DNA of 10,849 bases from an uncultured Saprospiraceae bacterium (GCA_937921525.1 CAKZUM010000733.1:1-10849), one strand, 5' to 3'. Shown: positions 1 through 7,170, numbered from the stretch's first letter. The notes: generated from the letters alone by a model not told the origin. A program made the numbers and translations.

Positions 1-2
1 GA

Positions 3-959
3 GAAGCAGATGCTAGTATTGTTGTGAATAGTTCTGGGAGTACTGGCTCCATAAGTTATCTCTGGAATACCAATGCAACTACAAGCAAATTAGATAACGT
101 TGCACCAGGTACTTATAGCGTTACGGTAGTAGACGAAAGTGATTGTGATGTTATTTCAGCTATCACCATTGAAGAGCCTAGTGAATTAATTTTATCTATA
201 GATCAAGTAAATACTATTTCCTGTGCAGGAACAGCAACTGGTAGTTTAGTGGTGAGTGGACAAGGAGGTTCCGCTACCTATGAGTTTAGTGTAGATGACG
301 AGACCTTTCAAAGTGGTGAGGAAATAGATGGCTTATCAGCAGGTGTTCATACCATTACCATTAGAGATCAAATGGGCTGTACGGCTACCGAATCTGTTCT
401 CATAGAAGATGCCGAGGCAATTGAATTAAGTATGTCTACTTCTTTGGAGGTAGTAGATTTAGGAAAGACAACTGTTCTACATGCTTCTGTCCCATCTACC
501 GTTGGAACAATTATCTATGAATGGTCTCCAGCGATTTATCTAGATTGTGCGGACTGCCCTAAACCAATTGCTACTCCCGTTAGTAATACTACCTTCGAAG
601 TGATTGTCACGGATGAAAATGGTTGTACGGCATCAGACCAAATAACTATTCGAGTGGATAGCAATAGAGAGGTTTATATTCCAACGGCTTTTACACCTAA
701 TGGAGATGGACGAAATGATAACTTTACGATTATGGGTAGCGATGCAGCGGAAAGTATTATTGACTTTAAAGTCTTTGACCGTTGGGGGAATATGGTTTTT
801 GAAACAGCTAATATTCCTTTAGGGGCAGAAAATCTTGGTTGGGATGGACGCTTTAATGGGCAATTGGTAGAGTCCAATGTTTTTGTTTACTATGCCATTG
901 TGCAGTTTAGAGATGGAGCGATAGAAGAGTTCGTTGGAGACGTATTAGTGCTTCCGTAG
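3..959 (+). CDS. T9SS type B sorting-domain surface protein, 3' fragment
   Basis: This is the last 318 codons of a larger protein. The frame is open through the left edge of the window, so the real start lies outside, and a GTG at 24 is only an internal codon. The visible part begins inside one SprB-like repeat (LDNVAPGTYSVTVVDESDC) and contains a second complete one (ISCAGTATGSLVV to TITIRDQMGC). An Ig-like segment follows (VVDLGKTTVLHASV, YEWSPAIYLDCADCP), then a C-terminal type B sorting domain starting near base 675 with the canonical VYIPTAFTPNGDGRND and FDRWGNMVFE motifs. Proteins with this ending are exported by the type IX secretion system and are usually adhesins or gliding-related surface proteins; that role is inferred from the family. 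The C-terminal part is closely similar in order and motifs to the protein at 2711-7036, so the two are paralogues. It ends in LP where this family more often has a basic residue, because the stop codon lies inside a repeat unit. Confidence 0.93.
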   Translation, partial: EADASIVVNSSGSTGSISYLWNTNATTSKLDNVAPGTYSVTVVDESDCDVISAITIEEPSELILSIDQVNTISCAGTATGSLVVSGQGGSATYEFSVDDETFQSGEEIDGLSAGVHTITIRDQMGCTATESVLIEDAEAIELSMSTSLEVVDLGKTTVLHASVPSTVGTIIYEWSPAIYLDCADCPKPIATPVSNTTFEVIVTDENGCTASDQITIRVDSNREVYIPTAFTPNGDGRNDNFTIMGSDAAESIIDFKVFDRWGNMVFETANIPLGAENLGWDGRFNGQLVESNVFVYYAIVQFRDGAIEEFVGDVLVLP

Positions 960-1235
960 CACGGAATTTATTCCGTAAGCCTATCGAGCGTAGCGCAGAT
1001 GGGTAATAATTAATTTGAGCGTTTCCGTAGCACGGAATTTATTCCGTAAGCCTATCGAGCGTAGCGCAGATAGGTAATAATTAATTTGCGTGTTTCCGTA
1101 GCACGGAATTTATTCCGTAAGCCTATCGAGCGTAGCGCAGATAGGTAACAAGTAATTTGCGTGTTTTCGTAGCACGGAATTTATTCCGTAAGCCTATCGA
1201 GCGTAGCGCAGATAGGTAACAACTAATTTGCGCTA
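952..1235 (+). repeat. Four tandem 71-bp palindromic units
   Basis: Units begin at 952, 1023, 1094 and 1165, an exact 71-bp period, and differ at only a few positions until the last few bases of unit 4. Each unit carries a perfect palindrome ACGGAATTTATTCCGT (7-bp arms, TT centre), and a second imperfect hairpin in which CCTATC pairs with GATAGG around GCG-TAG-CGC (GATGGG in unit 1). A GTAG tetranucleotide precedes the first hairpin. Two hairpins per unit, a GTAG foot and location between genes resemble REP/BIME elements; that assignment is inference. The first unit overlaps the end of the upstream gene. Confidence 0.95.
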
Positions 1236-1250
1236 CGCTTAAATTAGTTG
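1220..1250. terminator. Junction hairpin of the palindrome array, possible bidirectional terminator
   Basis: CAACTAATTTGCG pairs with CGC-TT-AAATTAGTTG around a CTA loop, giving a 13-bp stem with a two-base bulge. It sits where the 71-bp units stop and the oppositely oriented 28-bp units start, between two convergent genes. A-rich and T-rich stretches lie inside the stem rather than after it, so it is not a textbook intrinsic terminator. The structure is clear; the terminator role is inferred from position. Confidence 0.45.
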
Positions 1251-1334
1251 TACGGAATAAATTCCGTGTTACAGGGTATACGGAATAAATTCCGTGTTAC
1301 GGGGTATACAGAATAAATTCTGTGTTACGGCGAT
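1251..1334 (-). repeat. Three tandem 28-bp palindromic units in reverse orientation
   Basis: Units start at 1251, 1279 and 1307. Each holds TACGGAATAAATTCCGTG, which is exactly the reverse complement of the first palindrome and its flanks in the 71-bp units, so this is the same repeat family inverted and shortened. The third unit reads ACAGAATAAATTCTGT: both arms changed together, keeping the 7-bp stem perfect. The array runs up to the stop codon of the next gene (1334-1336), so palindromes occupy the whole convergent gap. Confidence 0.93.
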
Positions 1335-1834
1335 TAGTTATGCGTTTCCGTATATAACTCATTCAAATAAGCCTTTCTATTAGAGTTCGTATAAAAATCA
1401 ACACAACCACCCATTCCGCTTCTCATAATACTGCTACAAGTGCCATCTGCATGAGCCGTATCATTATGTCCTCTGTGTAAGTAACAGTGACCTAATTCGT
1501 GAAAAATAATCATTTCTCTTGCACTTTCACTTGCAGTATTCCAAAAATCAATATCAATTGTGACATGGTTAGGAGTGTCTACTTTGTGATTGCAGATACC
1601 AACCATACCTGGTGTGTGGATTTTCTCGATAGAACCAGTAATACCTGCCGCAGTTAAATCAATGTGAACGCCTCTTTTAGCCGCTTCCTTCTCAAAGTTA
1701 TCAAAGTGTTCCCATAAGTCAGCTTCAACACCATCGAATGACTTAACGATCTCCAAATCAGTACTTTTTTGGCAAGAACCTAAAGCTGCAGCCAAGATGA
1801 AAGCGAAGATTTTGAAGTAGTTAAAAGTTGTCAT
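1334..1834 (-). CDS. Small zincin-type metallopeptidase lipoprotein (putative)
   Basis: A 166-residue protein with a lipoprotein signal peptide: hydrophobic residues 8-18, then lipobox L18-G19-S20-C21, so the mature protein probably starts at an acylated Cys21 and sits in the cell envelope. Residues 112-116 are HELGH, the zinc-binding HExxH motif with its glutamate base, preceded by the helix ASESAREMII. Further histidines at 120 and 123 are possible third ligands, and a SIM at 135-137 could be a Met-turn. The third histidine is not where metzincins place it (HExxHxxGxxH would need residue 122, which is Gly), so I do not assign a named peptidase family. Six cysteines, counting the lipobox one, suggest possible disulfides. 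Substrate is unknown. The gene converges on the upstream adhesin, and the ATG at 1834 directly precedes the signal peptide. A candidate promoter lies about 160 bp upstream. Confidence 0.85.
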   Translation of the reverse strand: MTTFNYFKIFAFILAAALGSCQKSTDLEIVKSFDGVEADLWEHFDNFEKEAAKRGVHIDLTAAGITGSIEKIHTPGMVGICNHKVDTPNHVTIDIDFWNTASESAREMIIFHELGHCYLHRGHNDTAHADGTCSSIMRSGMGGCVDFYTNSNRKAYLNELYTETHN

Positions 1835-1860
1835 AATGATGGTATTTAAGTTGCTAAAAA

Positions 1861-1890
1861 TGTGGGAGGAAATTTGATTGTGGGAGGAAA
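1861..1890 (-). promoter_or_regulatory. Paired TTTCCTCCCACA motif in the leader of the zincin gene
   Basis: The 12-mer TGTGGGAGGAAA (plus strand) occurs exactly twice, at 1861-1872 and 1879-1890, 18 bp apart, 27-56 bp upstream of the minus-strand start codon. If the promoter at 1997-2028 is right, both copies lie in the 5' untranslated leader. They could be an operator or an RNA-binding site; only the duplication itself is seen. Confidence 0.35.
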
Positions 1891-1996
1891 GTCACAGCTT
1901 TTATAAGAAGCCTTTTAAAATCGAGAGGTAAAAAAGAAAGGAGGGAATTTTGACTGTCACAAATTTTATTGGTGAGTTACTTTCTTAGTGACAATT

Positions 1997-2028
1997 CAAA
2001 GATACATACAATATGGACTTAGAAGCAA
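1997..2028 (-). promoter_or_regulatory. Candidate Bacteroidota sigma-A promoter for the zincin gene
   Basis: Read on the minus strand, TTG (2028-2026), a 21-bp spacer and TATCTTTG (2004-1997) match the known Bacteroidota pattern of a -33 TTG and -7 TAnnTTTG. Transcription would start near 1990 and leave a leader of roughly 155 nt before the ATG at 1834. Six fixed bases in AT-rich DNA can arise by chance, so this rests mainly on correct spacing and orientation. Confidence 0.4.
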
Positions 2029-2360
2029 GTTCACAAAGAGAAAAAAAAGGTAAAAAAGGAAAAAAAGTGGAAATCGCACAGTTTTGTATATGGCTTGTGA
2101 CATAGTTTTGTTAAGTTATTGATTAACAGCGCATTGTAGATAAAATGCTTAGTATGAAATTTAACATTTTTTTCAAAAAAAGAGTGACTTGGCTACGAAG
2201 AGCAGGTTTTCTACAAAAAATGAATGGAATTTTTAAAAAATTGGCAAAGAAGCATTTTTGACATAAGATAATGGTGTCTTCTTTCCTACGTATTGTGTAT
2301 TACTTATCACTTGCTTATTAGAAGGCATACCTTCCTTTGCTTTTTGTCCGTTTTATCGTT

Positions 2361-2555
2361 GAAGTTGTTTAAGAATGTAGACTGAGGTTAGTTGTAAGTG
2401 CTTGATTGTTAGGACATAGCGTTTTTTATTTTTTGTAGCCTTAGCTACGGGAAATAAAAAAGGCATGAGGAAGTATACTTCCGAACCGCTTGCGGATGGG
2501 AGGCTAGCAATCAATGACTTGCAAATAAGCCAGTTATACATTTTTAAACAACTTC
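2361..2555. mobile_element. MITE-like 195-bp palindromic element
   Basis: The ends are inverted repeats: GAAGTTGTTTAAGAATGTA at 2361-2379 and its reverse complement at 2537-2555, matching at 18 of 19 positions. Similarity continues inward: TTGTAAGTGCTTGATTGTTAG on the left against TTGCAAGTCATTGATTGCTAG on the right, 17 of 21. The centre is a further stem: T6-A-T3 (2422-2431) pairs with A3-T-A6 (2452-2461), enclosing GTAGC-CTTA-GCTAC (2435-2448). The right arm has extra bases containing two more palindromes, GGAAGTATACTTCC (2469-2482) and CCGC-TT-GCGG (2486-2495). It encodes no transposase. A 62-codon minus-strand frame runs through it but looks incidental. I could not define a target-site duplication, so mobility is inferred from the structure. 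Confidence 0.7.
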
Positions 2556-2567
2556 TTTACTAAATAA

Positions 2568-2584
2568 CAGCATTTGATATGCTG
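2568..2584. repeat. Small hairpin upstream of the large surface-protein gene
   Basis: CAGCAT pairs with ATGCTG around TTGAT. The hairpin is flanked by two copies of TTACTAAAT (from 2557 and 2586). It lies about 130 bp before the start at 2711, just outside the MITE-like element. Its function is unknown. Confidence 0.4.
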
Positions 2585-2710
2585 CTTACTAAATTGTTCT
2601 CTAGACTCCGCTTTATATATTAGAAAATTGTTTTAATTTTCCAATCTACCCCAGATGATAGCTACTCCATCGAAAACAATACCTATGAAAAACTAATTAA
2701 CTGGACCACT

Positions 2711-5700
2711 ATGAAGAAGTCTTACCAAGAATATATGATGTATAGAATTTATTGGATTTTAATAATACTGGGTTTGCCTATTATAATAGATGCGCAGCCT
2801 AGTAATGATTTTTGTGAAGATGCTATTTCGATAATTAGTACAGCAGACTATTGCTCTGGAGAGGGAGAATTTACGAATGTAGATGCAATACAAGATGTCC
2901 CAGCTACTTCCTGTTTCACCTCTAATGGGAAAGATGTCTGGTTTAAATTTGTCAGTACGACAGAAGCTGTACGAATATCGGTGAGCGGACAAGATTTAGG
3001 AGGTACTTTAAACCTGCCATTGATTAAGATGTACGAGAATGTTCAATGTGGTGACTCTGCTGATGAATTGATGTGTGCATCAAGCGGTAATTTTCAGAGT
3101 TTGGTCTCAATGGATGTGGGAGGGTTGACTATAGGTGAAACTTATTTTTTTATAGTGAGAGGAAAAAATAATGCAGAAGGAACTTTCCAGCTATGTGTTA
3201 ATAATTTTGACCCTATTGAAAATGACCAATGTGCAGGAGCGATTGATATACCAATCACTGATGACTTAGAATTTTGTTTAGACGTATCGAATGAACGAGC
3301 TACGGGAGGGCTTCGATTCTCTAGTTGTTTTACAGAAGATGGACAAGATATATGGTTTAAGTTTACGGCATTAAATGAAGGGATTCGGGCATCTATAAAA
3401 GGAATTGGACAAGGAGGTACGGTTAATCGACCTGAAATAAGTTTGCATCCTGCTTGTCCAGCTGATGAATTTTCTAATTTTGATTGTGTACCAGGTAATC
3501 TAAGCCAGATTGCATCACTAGATGTGGCAGGCTTAACAAGAGGAGATACATATTTCCTCAGGGTGCAAGGGCGTAATGGAAGCCAAGGAACGATGCAATT
3601 GTGCTTAGAGAACTATGCTCCACCAGAAAACGATCTATGTATTAACGCGATTAACCTACCTAACGTTGATGGGTACTGTTCTGCTGATGGGGAATTTTCT
3701 AATATGGATGCAGGTAAAGAAATTATAACGTCCAATTTTAGTTGTTTATCAGAAGAAGGAAGTGATGTGTGGTTTAGATTTCGTGCAGTTTATCCCACTA
3801 TTAAAATTAATGTAGGAGGCAGGGGCGTAGGCGGTTCTATATTGCGACCAGAATTAGAGTTGTTTCGTAGTTTTGGCTGTGATCCTAATTTTGGGAATGC
3901 TGCTGATATATTAGCCTGTTCTGCGGCGCAAACAAATAATGAGGCAAGTATAGATATTGGTGGTTTGATTCCCGGAGATAACTATTACATTCGAGTACAA
4001 GGAAGAAGAGGAGAGATAGGCGATTTTAGACTTTGTGTAGATAATATTCCTGGGCCTTCCAATGATAATTGTATTAGTCCAATTGTGATTTCTGATGTGA
4101 ATAATTTTTGTTCAGAGCAAAGAGCTTTTTCTAATATTGATGCTGGATTTGACGAAAACATGCAAGATATTATTTCTTGTCTCGATCGTGGAGGAAAAGA
4201 TGTATGGTTTAGTTTTATTGCAGAAGGAACGGATGTCGTGATTACCGCCATTGGTGCAACAGGAGGTAATTTTCCAGGAGGATCTCTAGAAAATCCAGAG
4301 GTAGAATTATTTTTTGTAGATGAATGTAATGTGGCTATGACTTCTTTTCCTAAATGTGGATTCGCAGAAAATAATCTAGTCAATTTAAAACTGAATGGGC
4401 TTCAACGGGGAAGAGAATATTTAATAAGAGTCCAAGGAGAAAATGGAGGCTCTGGAACTTTTCAATTATGCGTCAATAGTTTTAATCCTAATTTCCCTCC
4501 AGAGTCTGATTGTGGCGATGCCCGCTTGCTCTGTGATAAATCGCCTGTTTATGTAGAAGTACAAGAAGGAGCAGGAGACGATCCCAATGAAGCTGCTAAT
4601 ACTTGTTTAGATGCAGGCTCGATTAATTCCGAACAAAAATCATCGTGGTATAAGTGGAGAGCAGCCAACAGTGAAGAATTGACTTTTGTTTTAACACCTG
4701 ATTTTAACGGAGATGATTTAGATTGGGTATTATATGAATTACCGAATGGTTTTGAAAATTGTGGTGATAAAGTGGCGATTCGTTGTATGGCATCTGGTTC
4801 TAATGGAGGTGATTTTAGTAGCTGGCGAGTTTGCGTAGGCCCTACAGGTTTGCGAGTTGGAGAAGATGATGTGAATGAAGATGCAGGTTGTAATAATGGA
4901 TTTGGAGAGAATGATGATAATGCTTTTCTTGCACCTATCATTTTAAGAGAAGGAATGGATTATGCCCTCTTGGTAAATTTCTTTGACTTTGAAAATTCTA
5001 GTACTGGTCAAACAGGTTTTACGATAGAGTTTGATGGTCCAGGAGAATTTCAAGGGATTACGACCGTTGCAGAGATTACAACAGACGCCAATCCAGTATG
5101 TGCAGGAGATGAAATTTTATTTGATGGCAGTAGCTCTTCTTTCGTATTTGGTCAAGATGCTATCTCTGATTATGAGTGGTTTTTCGGTTCAGGAGCAACT
5201 CCTACTAGCGCAACGGGGGTAGGCCCACATGCCGTACTTTATAATTCGCCCGGAGAAAAAAATGTTTCTTTGACGGTAGTTTCTGAAGAGTTTGGCTGTC
5301 AGTCGGAAGAATTAGTAGAATCTATAGTGGATATTCAATCTTGTTGTAATACAAGTGGTAGCATTGAAAGTACTTTCCAAAGTACAGATGAAATTTGTAA
5401 CGATGCAAATGGAACGATAGATATGGCTGTTGCCAGTAATTTTCCCTATCAAGTACAATGGAATACAGGCTCAAAAGATGAGGATTTATCGGATTTGGAA
5501 GATGGTGCTTATGTAGCAATTGTTACGAATACGGCAGAATGTTCAGATACCGTAGTCGTTGTAGTAAATGATATAATCCCTAGTCCTGTCATCCCCACTT
5601 TGACTATACCAACTTGTAATGGCGGAGAGGATGGGGCAATAGATTTAAACGTAGGAAGTGACTTCACCATTACTTGGGAAAATCCAGACTCTACTCGAAC

Positions 5701-7036
5701 TCAACTTACGAATCTTCCAGAAGGAGATTATGCCGTAACGATTGTCGATGATATGGGATGCCAACAAGATATGATTATTCGACTGGAAGAATTAAAACTA
5801 GAACTAGATCCTGATGTTCAGACTTTAAGAAATCCTTCTTGTAATGGTGTGACAGACGGTGCTATCTCCTTAGGAGTTAGTAATGGAGTGGCGCCTTATT
5901 TTTATTTATGGGAAGGAGATTCTATCGGAGTAGATCAATCTAATTTGACGAATCTACCAGGAGGAGATTATAAAGTAGATATAGTCGATGATAATAATTG
6001 TAGAGGAGAACTACAACTTAAATTGGTAGAACCAGATCCTATTTTATTAGATGTTATGGCATCAGATGTCTCTTGTGCAGGTCAAGGAGACGGTAGTGTC
6101 TCCGCAGCAATAAGCGGTGGGGCAGGTGGATACATGCCTGTGTGGACACCGACTATTTCTAATTTCATGCAAGTGGATACTGGTACTTACCAATTAGTAG
6201 TGACGGATAGGAATGGCTGCGAAAATGATACTACCATCCAAATCATAGAACCCAATCAAATATTTTTAGATTTAGATGAAGTAGAAGATGTCGTTTGTGC
6301 TGGCTTTGAAACAGGCGTGATTCGAGTTACGGGATCAGGAGGAAATCCAGCTTATGAATACAGTGTAAATGGCACAGACTTTCAAAATAGTAATATTATT
6401 GAAGAACTTCCAGCAGGTATATATACCGTTACAATTAGAGATGAATTAGGTTGTTCTACTATATTGACGGACGTAGAAATTGAAGAACCAGAGGCACTAG
6501 GTGTTGCTATATACGCAGATGATATAACGGTGGACTTGGGTAAGTCTACGACACTTGAAGCAGATGTTATCTCTGGAAGTGAGGATGTAAGCTATGAGTG
6601 GTCTCCACCTGTTTTTGTAGAATGTGTAGACTGTCCAGAGACAGAAGTATCACCTGTACTACCCACTGATTTTGTCGTAACGATTACGGATGCGATTGGT
6701 TGTACTGCTGTAGATTCTGTCTTTTTAATTGTTGATCCTCAACGGGAATTGTATATCCCGACAGCTTTCTCTCCCGGCTTTGATGGCATCAATGATCGCT
6801 TTACATTATATGGAGGTACTTCTACAGAGGAAATTAGGTTACTCAGAATTTTTGATCGTTGGGGAAATCTGTTATTTGAAGAATCGGGTTTTTCATTGGG
6901 TGACCCAAGTACGGGTTGGGATGGTATGGCGAATGGCGAACTAATGCCTGCAGGCGTGTATGCTTTTTATGCAGTAGTTGCTTATATAGATGGGGAGGAA
7001 ATAGCGTTTGAGGGAGATGTGACGATTGTGAGGTAG
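2711..7036 (+). CDS. Large modular T9SS type B surface protein
   Basis: A 1441-residue secreted protein, probably an adhesin or gliding-related cell-surface protein. Residues 11-29 form a signal peptide (hydrophobic YWILIILGLPIII, then DAQ). Starts at Met9 or Met10 (2735, 2738) would also suit it, and no upstream ATG exists in frame before a stop at 2621. Four tandem modules of about 135-150 residues begin at 31, 171, 307 and 451. Each opens with a variant of ND-x-C, then has a central (D/S)-x-W-F-x-F, and closes with YxIRVQGxxGxxGTFQLCV; they resemble PPC-like beta-sandwich domains. Next come a cysteine-rich module around 600-780 (SSWYKW, DLDWVLYEL), a PKD domain around 785-875 (DYEWFFGSG), five SprB-like repeats (about 880-1265), an Ig-like segment, and a type B sorting domain from 1347 (LYIPTAFSP, IFDRWGNLLFE, ending VTIVR). 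In the sorting domain the usual PNGDG loop is PGFDG. The C-terminal third is paralogous to the protein ending at 959. Confidence 0.95.
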   Translation: MKKSYQEYMMYRIYWILIILGLPIIIDAQPSNDFCEDAISIISTADYCSGEGEFTNVDAIQDVPATSCFTSNGKDVWFKFVSTTEAVRISVSGQDLGGTLNLPLIKMYENVQCGDSADELMCASSGNFQSLVSMDVGGLTIGETYFFIVRGKNNAEGTFQLCVNNFDPIENDQCAGAIDIPITDDLEFCLDVSNERATGGLRFSSCFTEDGQDIWFKFTALNEGIRASIKGIGQGGTVNRPEISLHPACPADEFSNFDCVPGNLSQIASLDVAGLTRGDTYFLRVQGRNGSQGTMQLCLENYAPPENDLCINAINLPNVDGYCSADGEFSNMDAGKEIITSNFSCLSEEGSDVWFRFRAVYPTIKINVGGRGVGGSILRPELELFRSFGCDPNFGNAADILACSAAQTNNEASIDIGGLIPGDNYYIRVQGRRGEIGDFRLCVDNIPGPSNDNCISPIVISDVNNFCSEQRAFSNIDAGFDENMQDIISCLDRGGKDVWFSFIAEGTDVVITAIGATGGNFPGGSLENPEVELFFVDECNVAMTSFPKCGFAENNLVNLKLNGLQRGREYLIRVQGENGGSGTFQLCVNSFNPNFPPESDCGDARLLCDKSPVYVEVQEGAGDDPNEAANTCLDAGSINSEQKSSWYKWRAANSEELTFVLTPDFNGDDLDWVLYELPNGFENCGDKVAIRCMASGSNGGDFSSWRVCVGPTGLRVGEDDVNEDAGCNNGFGENDDNAFLAPIILREGMDYALLVNFFDFENSSTGQTGFTIEFDGPGEFQGITTVAEITTDANPVCAGDEILFDGSSSSFVFGQDAISDYEWFFGSGATPTSATGVGPHAVLYNSPGEKNVSLTVVSEEFGCQSEELVESIVDIQSCCNTSGSIESTFQSTDEICNDANGTIDMAVASNFPYQVQWNTGSKDEDLSDLEDGAYVAIVTNTAECSDTVVVVVNDIIPSPVIPTLTIPTCNGGEDGAIDLNVGSDFTITWENPDSTRTQLTNLPEGDYAVTIVDDMGCQQDMIIRLEELKLELDPDVQTLRNPSCNGVTDGAISLGVSNGVAPYFYLWEGDSIGVDQSNLTNLPGGDYKVDIVDDNNCRGELQLKLVEPDPILLDVMASDVSCAGQGDGSVSAAISGGAGGYMPVWTPTISNFMQVDTGTYQLVVTDRNGCENDTTIQIIEPNQIFLDLDEVEDVVCAGFETGVIRVTGSGGNPAYEYSVNGTDFQNSNIIEELPAGIYTVTIRDELGCSTILTDVEIEEPEALGVAIYADDITVDLGKSTTLEADVISGSEDVSYEWSPPVFVECVDCPETEVSPVLPTDFVVTITDAIGCTAVDSVFLIVDPQRELYIPTAFSPGFDGINDRFTLYGGTSTEEIRLLRIFDRWGNLLFEESGFSLGDPSTGWDGMANGELMPAGVYAFYAVVAYIDGEEIAFEGDVTIVR

Positions 7037-7064
7037 GGTGGAGTAGAATACTGTTTTCGGAACA

Positions 7065-7093
7065 GATCGTTGAGGTTTGTAACCTCGACGATC
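7065..7093. repeat. GAGGTT hairpin, first half of composite repeat copy A
   Basis: GATCGT-T-GAGGTT pairs with AACCTC-G-ACGATC around a TGT loop: 13-base arms with a single T/G mismatch that would be a wobble pair in RNA. It starts 28 bp after the stop of the large surface-protein gene. A related, expanded structure is at 10021-10091. Confidence 0.88.
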
Positions 7094-7118
7094 CTATAGT
7101 GGGGACGGAATTACGTTT

Positions 7119-7151
7119 ACGTTTACTAAACCTTTAAGATTTGGTAAACGT
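7119..7151. terminator. GTTTAC hairpin, second half of composite repeat copy A; possible terminator
   Basis: ACGTTTACTAAACCTT pairs with AAGATTTGGTAAACGT around one T, with two mismatches in 16. It lies 19 bp beyond the stop codon of the minus-strand dehydrogenase-like gene and in the gap where that gene converges with the surface-protein gene, so a transcription-end role is plausible. No long T run follows on either strand. CGTTATCC occurs twice next to it (7149-7156 and 7160-7167). Confidence 0.55.
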
Positions 7152-7170
7152 TATCCGACCGTTATCCCAA

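Larger units (their letters stand above)
1835..2360. other. Gene-free AT-rich stretch
   Basis: No convincing coding frame is seen on either strand. Apart from the promoter and 12-mer pair noted separately, it holds A-rich runs around 2040-2070 and a short hairpin GAAGG-CATA-CCTTC at 2321-2334. A plus-strand TAGTTTTG at 2103-2110 matches a -7 box, with a TTG 16 bp upstream, a little too close for a good promoter. Together with the element at 2361-2555 and the remainder up to 2710, it makes an unusually long gap for this window. Confidence 0.6.

Noticed and set aside
952..1334. CRISPR array
   Set aside because: The repeats are tandem with near-identical whole units; there are no variable spacers of regular length and no cas genes.
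1334..1834. Assignment of the zincin to the metzincins
   Set aside because: The residue at the expected third-ligand position (122) is glycine, and the histidines are at 120 and 123 instead.
2084..2110. Plus-strand promoter TTG-N16-TAGTTTTG
   Set aside because: The spacer is short for the Bacteroidota pattern and the nearest plus-strand gene starts about 600 bp away, beyond the MITE-like element. It could drive a non-coding RNA but there is no positive evidence.
2353..2541. A 62-codon minus-strand open frame inside the MITE-like element
   Set aside because: It runs through inverted repeats and low-complexity A/T tracts, has no recognisable motif, and is explained by the palindromic DNA. It should be reconsidered only if the same peptide is conserved with synonymous substitutions elsewhere.
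3985..4941. Minus-strand open frames of about 130 codons
   Set aside because: They lie wholly inside the strongly supported large surface-protein gene on the other strand and show no domain motifs.
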